64,000 bases of DNA, taken from NCBI GenBank assembly GCA_019635735.1, contig JAHBYX010000009.1, positions 1-64,000 of the forward strand. The letters are read 5' to 3'. The translations under genes and the position numbers were made by a program. Shown here in pieces: positions 41,749 to 51,969 of the stretch. Positions within the stretch are counted from its first letter, which is position 1. Each line of letters begins with the position of its first letter. Under the pieces are notes generated by a model that did not search any database, was not told the DNA's origin, and worked only from the letters and a program-made list of their open reading frames with translations. Source of the DNA: Mesorhizobium sp. Its GTDB lineage: Bacteria > Pseudomonadota > Alphaproteobacteria > Rhizobiales > Rhizobiaceae.

Positions 41749-42090
41749 TTAGTCTGGCGGATAGATCTCGAGGCAGACCGCTTTCTCGTCATCGACAAGG
41801 TCCGATATCGCATGGCGGTGACTGCGAAGTAGGTCGGCAATATAGTTCGTTGGACGGTTGCCGCAGCGCAACCATATCACTTTGGGCGGCGCGCCGCGAA
41901 GCAGCGCCAGCTCGGCGAAGTCGGCATCCTGAGACACAAGCAGGAAGCCACCAGCGCGCGCCTGTTCCCAGATTGTCTGGTCATCGGCTCGGCCAAGACC
42001 GATTCGGCCGACATGCCGCGAACCGGGAAAGATATCGGAGAGAGTATCGCAGAGCCTGAAACTCAGGTTCTGGTCGAGCAGCAGCCTCAT
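41749..42090 (-). CDS. DUF5615 PIN-like protein (putative toxin)
   Basis: A 113-residue protein of the DUF5615/Mut7-C PIN-like fold. The N-terminal LLLDQNLSFRLCDTL with Asp5 or 6 and the segment LLVSQDADFAEL with two aspartates form the acidic nuclease-like cluster. Its ATG overlaps the end of the DUF433 gene by 4 bp. DUF5615-DUF433 pairs are widely predicted as toxin-antitoxin modules; direct toxicity has rarely been shown, so 'toxin' is a family-level inference. Confidence 0.85.
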   Translation of the reverse strand: MRLLLDQNLSFRLCDTLSDIFPGSRHVGRIGLGRADDQTIWEQARAGGFLLVSQDADFAELALLRGAPPKVIWLRCGNRPTNYIADLLRSHRHAISDLVDDEKAVCLEIYPPD

Positions 42091-42317
42091 TCAGCCGCAG
42101 ACAGAAACCGGCGTTCACGATCCGCCGCGTAGGCAAGACACGCCCTGATGTCCTGCTCGGTCAGTTCGGGGAAGTCGTGGATGATCTCCTCGTGGGACAT
42201 ACCCGCCGCGAGCCAGCCAAGGACATCCGAGACCGCAATGCGCATCCCGCGCACGACGGGCCGCCCGCCGCGCTTGCCGGCTTCACGCGTGATAAGCTCT
42301 CGATAATCGGTGCCCAT
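42087..42317 (-). CDS. DUF433 protein (putative antitoxin)
   Basis: A 76-residue protein (start MGTDYRELITREAGKRGGRP; an in-frame ATG at 42335 would add six residues). The core GGRPVVRGMRIAVSDVLGWL and the C-terminal DFPELTEQDIRACLAYA are typical of DUF433, which has a helix-turn-helix-like fold. It precedes and overlaps the DUF5615 gene, the usual antitoxin-first order. Confidence 0.86.
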   Translation of the reverse strand: MGTDYRELITREAGKRGGRPVVRGMRIAVSDVLGWLAAGMSHEEIIHDFPELTEQDIRACLAYAADRERRFLSAAE

Positions 42318-42412
42318 TTTGAAAGAATAGCACACCCGCCCGCCTTCAGCGAGAGGAGGCGTCGGTCACGGACGCTTGCGGCGTCCCCCTATGTGCTGGA
42401 CGACTGTTCCGC

Positions 42413-45139
<2,727 letters not shown>

Positions 45140-45228
45140 GAACTGGTCCTTTCAATCAGGAATAACCCGGCGGGTCCGCCGGATCGAGGCCGCGGTGGGC
45201 TTCTTGGGGCTACGGGCCTTCCGACAAT

Positions 45229-45261
45229 CAAAAAATGCGTCCGGAAAACGGTTCTGGACGC
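45229..45261 (-). terminator. Terminator-like hairpin in the secA leader
   Basis: On the minus strand GCGTCC (45261-45256) pairs with GGACGC (45242-45237); the stem continues with GAA/TTC after one mismatch, and A plus six U follow (45236-45230). It begins only about six nt downstream of the predicted transcription start, so a ~38-nt aborted leader would result unless it is bypassed. A second GC hairpin, CCGGCGG-GT-CCGCCGG, lies at 45167-45182 just before the secA ribosome-binding site. Confidence 0.65.
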
Positions 45262-45266
45262 AAAGT

Positions 45267-45302
45267 CGCTGGACAGATAAGAGGGGGCAACCACGATGTC
45301 AA
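45267..45302 (-). promoter_or_regulatory. secA promoter
   Basis: On the minus strand a perfect -35 TTGACA (45302-45297) and a -10 TATCTG (45279-45274) are separated by 17 bp. The predicted start is near 45267. This is one of the best consensus promoters in the window. Confidence 0.65.
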
Positions 45303-45392
45303 CGTTGCGCCACGGCGCGCGACGCACCGAAAATCCGCCATAAATCGGGCCTGTCTCGACGGCGCCTCGGAGCTCTACAGGAGAACAATTGT

Positions 45393-46268
45393 ATGAACAC
45401 CACCCTCAAAAGGCGGCCGATCGCTGGCGTTGCTTTGGTCCTCGGGCTGCTTGCGTCCACGGCATTGGGCGCGCGTGCCCAGTCCGACACGGTCGTGGCG
45501 ACGGTGAGCGGCCAGTCGATCACCGAGGCCGACGTGCAGATGGCGGTCAGCGAGCTTGACCAGCAGTTCGCGCAGCTGACGCCCGAACAGAAGCGGGCGG
45601 CAGCGCTCTCCGCCATCATCGAGATCCGGCTGATGTCGGAAAAGGCCAAGGCCTCCAAGCTCGACCAGGACGAGAATTTCAAGCGCAAGATGGCCTTCCT
45701 CAACGAGCGCGCGCTGCACGCGCAGGTGATCGAGAAGGAGATCTCGCCGAAGGTCACCGACGAGATGCTGAAGGCGCGCTACGACAAGGAAGTCGCAGCC
45801 CGTCCGCCGACGGAGGAGATCCGCGCCCGGCACATCCTGGTGAAGACCGAGGAAGAGGCCAAGGAGATCATCGCCAAGCTCGACGGCGGCGCCGATTTCG
45901 AGGCGCTCGCCAAGGAGAAGTCGAGCGATCCGGGTTCCGGCGCCAATGGCGGCGATCTCGGCTTCTTCTCGAAGGGCCAGATGGTGCCCGAGTTCGAGGC
46001 CGCGGCCTTCGCGCTGGAGCCGGGCGCCTACACCAAGACGCCGGTGAAGAGCGATTTCGGCTTCCATGTGATCAAGCTGGAAGAGAAGCGGACCCAGCCG
46101 CCGGTGGCATTCGACGAGGTCAAGGACCAGATCCGGCAGTTCGTCTTCCGCGACGTCTATTTCGCGGCGGTCAAAGAGCTGCGCGCCGGCGCGCAGGTCG
46201 AGATCAAGGACGAGACGCTCAAGAAGGGCGTCGAGGAGATCGAAAAGCAGGCCGGCGCGTCGGAGTAG
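45393..46268 (+). CDS. Periplasmic peptidyl-prolyl isomerase (parvulin/PpiC-SurA type)
   Basis: A 291-residue exported protein. The signal peptide is residues 1-29 (TLKRRPIAGVALVLGLLAST then ALGARAQ). The parvulin domain is at about residues 140-230 (EIRARHILVKTEEEAKEI through GGDLGFFSKGQMVPEFE and SDFGFHVIKLEEKR). The N-terminal chaperone-like part (about 45-130) resembles SurA/PrsA. It helps folding of exported and outer-membrane proteins. ATG 45393 is preceded by CAGGAGAAC. It is divergent from secA, a conserved and functionally sensible pairing of export and folding factors. Confidence 0.93.
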   Translation: MNTTLKRRPIAGVALVLGLLASTALGARAQSDTVVATVSGQSITEADVQMAVSELDQQFAQLTPEQKRAAALSAIIEIRLMSEKAKASKLDQDENFKRKMAFLNERALHAQVIEKEISPKVTDEMLKARYDKEVAARPPTEEIRARHILVKTEEEAKEIIAKLDGGADFEALAKEKSSDPGSGANGGDLGFFSKGQMVPEFEAAAFALEPGAYTKTPVKSDFGFHVIKLEEKRTQPPVAFDEVKDQIRQFVFRDVYFAAVKELRAGAQVEIKDETLKKGVEEIEKQAGASE

Positions 46269-46546
46269 CGGGCTGATTTGGAGGTTTTCCGTCGTCCCTT
46301 TACAGGGTCCGCTGGACCCTGTAATTCGCCCGGTGGGCGAACCGCCACCTCACCCCGAGGTTCTGCGGCGCCGGCGAGTTGTTGTCACCTTCGAGGCGCG
46401 CAAGCGAAGGCAGATCCTCGGGACAAGCCCGAGGATGACGGCGCAGACTTTTTTCCGCGCGGGGGCGTCGACCGCACGGCGTGTTTTGCGGAAGCAAGTG
46501 AAACGTTTCGGATAGCTGGCCTTCCCGCGTAGGGGAGGGAGGCTTT
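46269..46546. repeat. Intergenic palindromic repeat region
   Basis: About 278 bp without a gene. It contains CCTCGGG-ACAAG-CCCGAGG (46416-46434) within GATCCTCGGGACAAGCCCG-AGGATGACGGCG, a rhizobial-type intergenic palindrome. No coding potential or transfer RNA was seen. Confidence 0.6.
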
Positions 46547-47005
46547 CTAGGACGTGTCGCGGATTTCGACCGGTCGCGCCGCTGCTTCCCGAAGCCTCCG
46601 CATCACTGCGTCGAGCCGGTGGAGCGGGTTAGCGCCGTCGGCGGCCTCGCCGGAACCTTGGCCGGTCTGCCACACTGAGACTTGGCGGAGGTAGGCGGCC
46701 ATGCCGCTGATGACAATTGCCAGCGCGCGCAGCGAAGCGGCGATGTCGAGGGCGTCGGCTGGGTCGGTGCCGTAGCGGACATCGGGCAGGGCGGGCGACC
46801 AGAGCCGGCCGGCCGTGTTCCATGCCGAGCCGGCGACGTAGTCCCGGGCGATCAGGTCGGCCTGCCGGGCAGCCCACAGGACGCAGAAGCGGATCCAGGG
46901 GGTGTCGCCGACGGACTTCTCGGCGAGAGCGGCAATGGCAAGCAGGGTCGAGACGATGCTTGCCAGCACATCCTGTCGCCTCCCTGTCTTCGCCTTCCAA
47001 CTCAC
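46547..47005 (-). CDS. Hypothetical protein
   Basis: A 152-residue protein starting at GTG 47005, chosen because AAGGAG lies six bases upstream; the frame is open farther upstream through a repeat region that is unlikely to be coding. It contains a long alpha-helical, tryptophan-containing segment (VLASIVSTLLAIAALAEKSV and FCVLWAARQADLIARDYVAG) and hydrophobic stretches that may be buried helices rather than membrane spans. No family is recognised. It sits between two repeat-rich non-coding stretches. Confidence 0.58.
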   Translation of the reverse strand: MSWKAKTGRRQDVLASIVSTLLAIAALAEKSVGDTPWIRFCVLWAARQADLIARDYVAGSAWNTAGRLWSPALPDVRYGTDPADALDIAASLRALAIVISGMAAYLRQVSVWQTGQGSGEAADGANPLHRLDAVMRRLREAAARPVEIRDTS

Positions 47006-47160
47006 CGCCTGCTCCTTCCGTTGCACCGGTGTCCATGGTCTGTCAGGTCGGAAGGGAGGTGGACAAGTATTTTTGCAGGTCGAACGGAAAGAAGGGGTTG
47101 GCGGAATAAGAGCGGGATTCGATCCACCAGGCAGGCGGTGTCTTGGCCGCCCCCGCGCGG
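47006..47160. other. Non-coding stretch before the tandem repeat
   Basis: About 155 bp with no supported gene. It is the leader of the hypothetical gene on the minus strand and grades into the tandem repeats. Confidence 0.4.
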
Positions 47161-47757
47161 CGTCTTCCCGGCGGCCGGAGGCCAGCCGGGAACCATTGAT
47201 CGCGGGCAAGTCGGCCGCTGTCGGCCATGCTTCGGGGGCAGGTGTTTTCGGCGTGTAACAGGGGAGAAGAATGGATACCGGCTGGCCTTCGGCCGCCGGC
47301 ATGACGGAGGTCGGGTGTTCGGGACGGACGGATGGCCTTCCGCCTCCAGTCGTGTTCAGCCTTCGCCTTTAGCCTAGCGCGGACGTCTTCCCGGCGGCCG
47401 GAGGCCAGCCGGGAACCATTGATCGCTGGCAAATGGGACGCCGTCGGTCATGCCGCGGAGGCAGGCGTTTTCGGCGTGTAGCCGGAGAGAAGAATGGATA
47501 CCGGCTGGCCTTCGGCCGCCGGCATGACGGAGGTCGGGTGTTCGGGACGGACGGATGGCCTTCCGCCTCGAGTCGTGTTCAGCCTTCGCCTTTAGCCTAT
47601 CGCGGTCGTCTTCCCGCCGGCCGGAGGCCAGCCGGGAACCATTGATCGCCGGCCATCGGAGTGCCGTGGGTGAGGTCTCGGAGGCAGGCGTTTTCGGCGT
47701 GTAACCGGAGAGAAGAATGGATACCGGCTGACCTCCGGTCGCCGGTATGACGGAGGT
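47161..47757. repeat. 223-bp tandem repeat, 2.7 copies
   Basis: Units begin at 47161, 47384 and 47607, exactly 223 bp apart; the third is cut after about 151 bp. Each unit contains two related palindromes in opposite orientation: CCGGCGGCCGGAGGCCAGCC-GG near the start and CCGGCTGGCCTTCGGCCGCC-GG about 115 bp later, the latter within ATGGATACCGGC…CATGACGGAGG. Copies 1 and 2 are nearly identical over their last ~115 bp. No coding frame is conserved between units. It resembles rhizobial REP-like mosaic elements arranged in tandem. Confidence 0.85.
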
Positions 47758-47985
47758 GTAAGGCGCGGGATTCGCGCCTCCTCCACCACGCTTCGTGTGG
47801 TCCCCCTCCCCCGTGAACGGGGGAGGATTCGCGCGCTCAGCCGTCGCGTTCTTCCAACTCTCGACAAGATTGCTTGCGGGAGGGCGGCGAGGCACCCAAT
47901 CCTCCCCTGCGAAGCGGGGGAGGGGGACCGCCGGAGGCGGGGGAGGGGGCAGGGGCGGGGAGCGGCGGGAGTGTTCGCGGCGTGC
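47758..47985. repeat. GC-rich hairpin repeats
   Basis: About 228 bp with two hairpins of the same family: CCTCCCCCG-TGAA-CGGGGGAGG (47805-47826) and CCTCCCCTGC-GAA-GCGGGGGAGG (47901-47923, one G-T pair). They match the style of the repeat at 7667-7690. No gene was seen. Confidence 0.6.
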
Positions 47986-48597
47986 TTAGGCCAGCACGCC
48001 CCTGACGATGGTGCGGATGGCGGCGCGGAGGGTGTCGTCGTCTTCGTCGAGGCGGCCGGTGAGCAGGTGGGTCCAGGCGTAGGACGACAGCAGGTCGGCG
48101 ACCACCTTGGGGTTCGCGTCCGGACGCGCCTCGCCGCGGGCGATGGCGCGCTCGGTCATCCGACCGGAATGGCGCCGCCGCTCGGCGCCGTATTCCGCCA
48201 GGGCCTCCGCCGCCTTCGCATCGGACTGGGCCTCGGCGATGATCGACCTGAAGATCGTGCCGGCCGGCGTATCGCGCCAGAGCGTGAACAGGCTTCGCGC
48301 CAGCTGGAACAGGTCTTCCTCCAGCGATCCCGTATCCGGCTGACCGACATCGCGTTTCTGGCGGCGGTAGACATCGAGCAGCAGTGCAGCCTTGCTCGGC
48401 CACCAGCGGTAGATGGTCGGCTTTCCTGCCCGGGCGCGGCGCGCTACCGCCTCGATGGAGAAGCCGGCATAGCCGGATTCGAGCAGCACCGCCTCGGCCG
48501 CCTCAAGGATCGCCTCGGCGCTGTCGGGATTGCGCCTGGCGCCGATCGAACGCCGGCCCTCCGGGTCCGACGGCTGGTCCGTGTCGGGTGTCTTCAT
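47986..48597 (-). CDS. TetR/AcrR family transcriptional regulator
   Basis: A 203-residue repressor. The TetR HTH is at about residues 25-70 (AILEAAEAVLLESGYAGFSI, then GKPTIYRWWPSKAALLLDVY) and the ligand-binding domain follows (TetR C-terminal AefR/YxaF-like: AGTIFRSIIAEAQSD). It is divergent from a small membrane-protein gene, and the 81-bp region between them holds a strong promoter overlapped by a palindrome, so it likely represses that gene and itself. Effector unknown. Confidence 0.92.
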   Translation of the reverse strand: MKTPDTDQPSDPEGRRSIGARRNPDSAEAILEAAEAVLLESGYAGFSIEAVARRARAGKPTIYRWWPSKAALLLDVYRRQKRDVGQPDTGSLEEDLFQLARSLFTLWRDTPAGTIFRSIIAEAQSDAKAAEALAEYGAERRRHSGRMTERAIARGEARPDANPKVVADLLSSYAWTHLLTGRLDEDDDTLRAAIRTIVRGVLA

Positions 48598-48618
48598 GAA
48601 AAACGCATAGCACGCCCC

Positions 48619-48652
48619 TTGACGAAACGAAACGGCCCGTTTTATATAACGG
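48619..48652 (+). promoter_or_regulatory. Promoter with TetR operator over the -10 box
   Basis: TTGACG (48619-48624) and TTATAT (48642-48647) are 17 bp apart. The palindrome CCGTTTTATATAACGG (48637-48652, one mismatch) covers the -10 box, and the 11-bp palindrome AACGGCCCGTT (48631-48641) lies next to it. Bound TetR would block RNA polymerase. Confidence 0.65.
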
Positions 48653-48678
48653 AACGTATCGTATCGATGGAGTTTCCC

Positions 48679-48942
48679 ATGTCCCACACCGCTGCCACCC
48701 CCGCCTCCGCCGCACGCTTCTCGCGCCCGCGCTTCGCCCTCCTCATCCTGCTCGGCGTCTATCCGCTGATCACCGGCCTGCTCTACCTGATCTTTCCGCT
48801 CACCGAAGGCTGGACGATCTGGCAGCGGACCCTGATCCTGGTGCCGATCATGGTCGCCTCGATGGTGTGGGGGCTGATCCCCACGGTCCAGCGCCGCTTC
48901 CATGCCTTCATCAACCCGGCGGTCCGGCTCTCGGACCGCTGA
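48679..48942 (+). CDS. Small two-helix membrane protein under TetR control
   Basis: An 87-residue protein with two hydrophobic helices (FALLILLGVYPLITGLLYLI at about 23-42 and RTLILVPIMVASMVWGLIPT at about 52-71). It resembles small uncharacterised inner-membrane proteins found next to TetR genes in alphaproteobacteria. ATG 48679 is preferred over the in-frame ATG 48667 because GGAG (48669-48672) then lies at proper spacing. Likely expressed only when the TetR ligand is present. Confidence 0.75.
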   Translation: MSHTAATPASAARFSRPRFALLILLGVYPLITGLLYLIFPLTEGWTIWQRTLILVPIMVASMVWGLIPTVQRRFHAFINPAVRLSDR

Positions 48943-48955
48943 TTTGGCTTGCGCG

Positions 48956-48995
48956 GGCTTGATCGGTCGGGCAAACGAGCGCGACCGATCAAGCC
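48956..48995 (+). promoter_or_regulatory. Perfect 14-bp inverted repeat before argJ
   Basis: GGCTTGATCGGTCG (48956-48969) and CGACCGATCAAGCC (48982-48995) are perfect inverted copies around a 12-nt loop. The repeat ends 13 bp before the argJ ATG, so in RNA it would form a strong hairpin abutting the weak ribosome-binding region. There is no U-run, which argues against a terminator. Confidence 0.7.
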
Positions 48996-49008
48996 ACCGG
49001 AACACGCC

Positions 49009-50250
49009 ATGTCGACCGCCGTTTCGCCGCTCGCACCGAAATCCCAGCCGAAGATGCCGCCGATCGAGGGCGTGCGCATCGCCACCGCCGAGGCGGGGAT
49101 CAAATACAAGGGCCGAACCGATCTCCTGGCGATGGTGTTCGACGAGGGCACGACCGTCGCGGGCGTCTTCACCCGCTCGAAATGTCCCTCGGCCCCGGTC
49201 GATCTCTGCCGGGCGAACCTGCCGGGCGGCAAGGCGCGGATGCTGGTGGTGAACTCCGGCAACGCCAACGCCTTCACCGGCAAGAAGGGCAGGGCTTCCA
49301 CGGATGCAACGGCGAAGGCGGCTTCGTCCGCTGCCGGCTGCTCGGCGGGCGAGGTGTTCCTGGCCTCCACCGGCGTCATCGGCGAACCGCTCGACCCGGC
49401 CAAGTTCACCCATCTCCTGGCGGATCTCGCCAAGCGCGCCCAGCCGGAAATGTGGCCCGAGGCGGGCAAGGCCATCATGACCACCGACACCTATCCCAAA
49501 TACGCCACCCAGACCGTGCTGCTCGGCGACGTGCTGGTCACCATCAACGGTATCGCCAAGGGCGCCGGCATGATCGCCCCCGACATGGCCACCATGCTCT
49601 CCTTCGTCGCCACCGACGCGCCGATTGCCGCGCCCGTGCTGCAGGAACTGCTGTCGAAGGGCACGGCGAAGACGTTCAACGCGGTCACCGTCGACAGCGA
49701 CACCTCGACCAGCGACACGCTGCTTCTGTTTGCCACCGGCGCCGCGGCCAAGCGCGGTGCGCCGCGCATCGACGACGTCAAGGATCCCCGGCTGGCGGCC
49801 TTCCGCCGCGCGCTCAACAAGATACTCAAGAACCTCGCGCTGCAGGTGGTGCGCGACGGCGAGGGTGCGCGCAAGGAGGTCGAGGTGACGGTGACGGGCG
49901 CGAAATCCGCGCGCTCGGCGAAGAAGATCGCGCTCTCCATCGCCAATTCGCCGCTGGTCAAGACCGCGGTCGCGGGCGAGGACGCCAACTGGGGCCGCGT
50001 GGTGATGGCCGTGGGCAAGGCCGGCGAACCGGCCGACCGCGACCGCCTCTCCGTCTTCTTCGGCGACATCCGAGTCGCGCATGAGGGCGAGCGCGATCCC
50101 GACTATTCGGAAGCGGCGACCTCCGCCTACATGAAGCGGGACCGCATCAGGATCCGCGCCGACATCGGCATCGGCCGCGGCAAGGCCACCGTCTGGACCT
50201 GCGATCTCACCAAGGAATATGTCGCCATCAACGGCGACTACAGAAGCTGA
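49009..50250 (+). CDS. argJ: Bifunctional ornithine acetyltransferase/N-acetylglutamate synthase
   Basis: A 413-residue Ntn-hydrolase of arginine biosynthesis. It recycles the acetyl group from N-acetylornithine to glutamate and, when bifunctional, also makes N-acetylglutamate from acetyl-CoA. The self-cleavage site is GAGMIAPDMAT-ML with Thr195 as the new N-terminal nucleophile; VVNSGNANAFTG and TLLLFATGAA are further family markers, and the C-terminal NGDYRS is typical. ATG 49009 follows the hairpin described separately. It precedes GNAT and mutT genes in the same direction. Confidence 0.96.
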   Translation: MSTAVSPLAPKSQPKMPPIEGVRIATAEAGIKYKGRTDLLAMVFDEGTTVAGVFTRSKCPSAPVDLCRANLPGGKARMLVVNSGNANAFTGKKGRASTDATAKAASSAAGCSAGEVFLASTGVIGEPLDPAKFTHLLADLAKRAQPEMWPEAGKAIMTTDTYPKYATQTVLLGDVLVTINGIAKGAGMIAPDMATMLSFVATDAPIAAPVLQELLSKGTAKTFNAVTVDSDTSTSDTLLLFATGAAAKRGAPRIDDVKDPRLAAFRRALNKILKNLALQVVRDGEGARKEVEVTVTGAKSARSAKKIALSIANSPLVKTAVAGEDANWGRVVMAVGKAGEPADRDRLSVFFGDIRVAHEGERDPDYSEAATSAYMKRDRIRIRADIGIGRGKATVWTCDLTKEYVAINGDYRS

Positions 50251-50255
50251 GCGGC

Positions 50256-51032
50256 TTGCCGGGCGTGCCCCACTTCGATTCCAGCCGGCTGCCGGTCGTC
50301 CGCCGCTTCGAAGCGGCCGGCTTTCGCGCCTGGCCGGCATCGTCCGTCCACTATGATGGGACATGGGTGATCCGGCTCACTGCCGGGCATCCGGCGAAGC
50401 GGCTGAATTCGGTCAATCCTCTCGACCCGAGCGATTGCGACAGCCTGACCGAGCGGATCGCGCGTGCGTCGCGGCAGTTCGCGGCCTACGGGCGGCCAAC
50501 GACGTTCAGGATGTCGCCGCTCGGCGGGTCGTTCATCTCGGCCTATCTCGACCAGGAGGGATGGACCCGGTTCTCCGACTCGATGGTGATGTCGATCGAT
50601 CTCGTTTCGATCAATCTCGAACGGGTGATGAGCCAGATCCCGATGAAGGACATGGCTCGCTTCATCAACTCGGCGATGGTGGTGCACGATTTCGAGCCGT
50701 GGATCCAACCCGGCCTGTCGGAGATCGTCAGTTCGATCGAGCCGGAAAGCGGTCTGTTCCTGCTCGAGGATGGCGACCGTCCGGTCGCGAGCGCGATCTG
50801 CGTCCACGACGGCGATCTCGCCGGCCTGTTCGAGGTTGCCACCGCGAGCAGCGAGCGCGGCAAGGGGCATGGGCGCCGCGTGGTGCTGTCTGCTCTCAAG
50901 TGGGCGCGGCTCAGGGGCGCCAGGATCGGCTGGCTGCAGGTCGAGGCGAGCAACGCGGCCGCCATCGCCCTCTACAATTCGCTCGGCTTCCGCCGGGTTT
51001 ACGACTACCACTACCGCCAGCCGCCGAAGTGA
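50256..51032 (+). CDS. GNAT family N-acetyltransferase
   Basis: A 258-residue protein whose C-terminal half (about residues 140-255) is a GNAT domain: FEVATASSERGKGHGRRVV is the acetyl-CoA pyrophosphate loop and WLQVEASNAAAIALYNSLGF the conserved motif B. The N-terminal half is family specific. Start uncertain: TTG 50256 (six bases after argJ) or GTG 50265, both without a strong ribosome-binding site, so translation is probably coupled to argJ. Substrate unknown. The argJ-GNAT-mutT order is conserved in rhizobia. Confidence 0.88.
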   Translation: MPGVPHFDSSRLPVVRRFEAAGFRAWPASSVHYDGTWVIRLTAGHPAKRLNSVNPLDPSDCDSLTERIARASRQFAAYGRPTTFRMSPLGGSFISAYLDQEGWTRFSDSMVMSIDLVSINLERVMSQIPMKDMARFINSAMVVHDFEPWIQPGLSEIVSSIEPESGLFLLEDGDRPVASAICVHDGDLAGLFEVATASSERGKGHGRRVVLSALKWARLRGARIGWLQVEASNAAAIALYNSLGFRRVYDYHYRQPPK

Positions 51033-51047
51033 CCGGACGCAGGATCG

Positions 51048-51476
51048 ATGACCGAGGCAATCCCCGACACGCACGCCAAGCCGCTTCTGCTGGTTGCCGC
51101 CTGTGCGCTGGTCGACGCCGACGGACGCGTGCTGATCACCGAGCGTCCGCCCGGCAAGAAGCTCGCCGGAATGTGGGAATTCCCCGGCGGAAAGATCGAG
51201 CCCGGCGAGACGCCGGAGGAAACGGTCGTGCGCGAATTGCGCGAGGAACTGGCGATCGAAACGAAGGTCGCGTGCCTCGCGCCGCTGACCTTCGCCAGCC
51301 ATGCCTATGACGAGTTCAACCTGCTGATGCCCCTGTTCGTCTGCCGCCGGTTCTGGGGGACGCCCGTCGGCCAGGAAGGGCAGCGCCTGAAGTGGGTGCG
51401 CCCGCGCGACATGCGCAACTACGAGATGCCACCGGCCGATGCGCCGCTGATCCCGTTCCTGATCGACCTTTTGTAA
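51048..51476 (+). CDS. mutT: 8-oxo-dGTP diphosphatase (MutT, Nudix)
   Basis: A 142-residue Nudix hydrolase. The Nudix box is complete at residues 48-70: GGKIEPGETPEETVVREL-REEL, with the metal-binding glutamates in REEL. Length and the N-terminal LLVAACALVDADGRVLI fit MutT, which removes 8-oxo-dGTP to prevent A-T to C-G mutations. It is 15 bp after the GNAT gene and likely in one operon with argJ. Confidence 0.93.
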   Translation: MTEAIPDTHAKPLLLVAACALVDADGRVLITERPPGKKLAGMWEFPGGKIEPGETPEETVVRELREELAIETKVACLAPLTFASHAYDEFNLLMPLFVCRRFWGTPVGQEGQRLKWVRPRDMRNYEMPPADAPLIPFLIDLL

Positions 51477-51481
51477 CGTCG

Positions 51482-51496
51482 TTAATCGATCCTTTA
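51482..51496. promoter_or_regulatory. CtrA-like half-site pair
   Basis: TTAA-N7-TTTA, one mismatch from the CtrA consensus TTAA-N7-TTAA, upstream of the small gene at 51567. Weak evidence by itself. Confidence 0.3.
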
Positions 51497-51566
51497 GCCA
51501 AAGGTGAAAATACTGCCTTTCGAAACCGGGCGCCGCCATGCCCGGGATGCGAGCGCAGGGGCATTC

Positions 51567-51890
51567 ATGAATCCGGAAGCTGACTGGCAGTCCATCCGTG
51601 GCGACCGCGGTTCGGTCCTCGGCATAGCCGGCATCGGCATCCTGCGGATAACCCTGCTTTTCGGTTCGGCCGCCGTCGCGCTGGCGCTGATCCTGGCGCC
51701 GATCGCCGACAACCAGACACGACAGTTCGTGCAGGGCGGAGGCGACGGGCTCGACCGCATGTCGACCGGATCGATCAGCCGGAAAGGGAATTCCGGCGGC
51801 TACACGATCCGGCGCAGCGTGCTGCAGGAGTCGCCCGCCGCGATCTGCATCATCCGCGACAACGGCACGCGCAGCGGCGATTGCGGCTGA
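51567..51890 (+). CDS. Hypothetical single-pass membrane protein
   Basis: A 107-residue protein (start MNPEADWQSIRGDRGSVLG) with one transmembrane helix at about residues 21-44 (IGILRITLLFGSAAVALALI) and a polar C-terminal part ending in a Cys-containing tail (AAICIIRDNG-TRSGDCG). ATG 51504 would add 21 residues. It lies between mutT and a Flp pilin gene and could belong to the pilus/secretion group, but I recognise no family. Confidence 0.65.
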   Translation: MNPEADWQSIRGDRGSVLGIAGIGILRITLLFGSAAVALALILAPIADNQTRQFVQGGGDGLDRMSTGSISRKGNSGGYTIRRSVLQESPAAICIIRDNGTRSGDCG

Positions 51891-51903
51891 TTTTCAGCTT
51901 TGG

Positions 51904-51931
51904 TTAATGCTGTCGCGTTAACCTTTCTTAA
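51904..51931. promoter_or_regulatory. TTAA cluster before the pilin gene
   Basis: Three TTAA tetrads (51904-51907, 51918-51921, 51928-51931); the last two are spaced by 6 bp, close to the N7 of the CtrA consensus. CtrA controls pilin genes in related alphaproteobacteria. Confidence 0.35.
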
Positions 51932-51969
51932 TTCCGCGCCGCTATGGTGCTCGCAAAGGATCGACAAGG

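Noticed and set aside
47161..47757. CRISPR array
   Set aside because: Repeat period is 223 bp with internal palindromes and no unique spacers of constant length; no cas genes are present.
47986..50364. 792-codon leftward frame including the tetR gene and antisense of argJ
   Set aside because: Only the last 203 codons (TetR) are real; the rest lies antisense to argJ.
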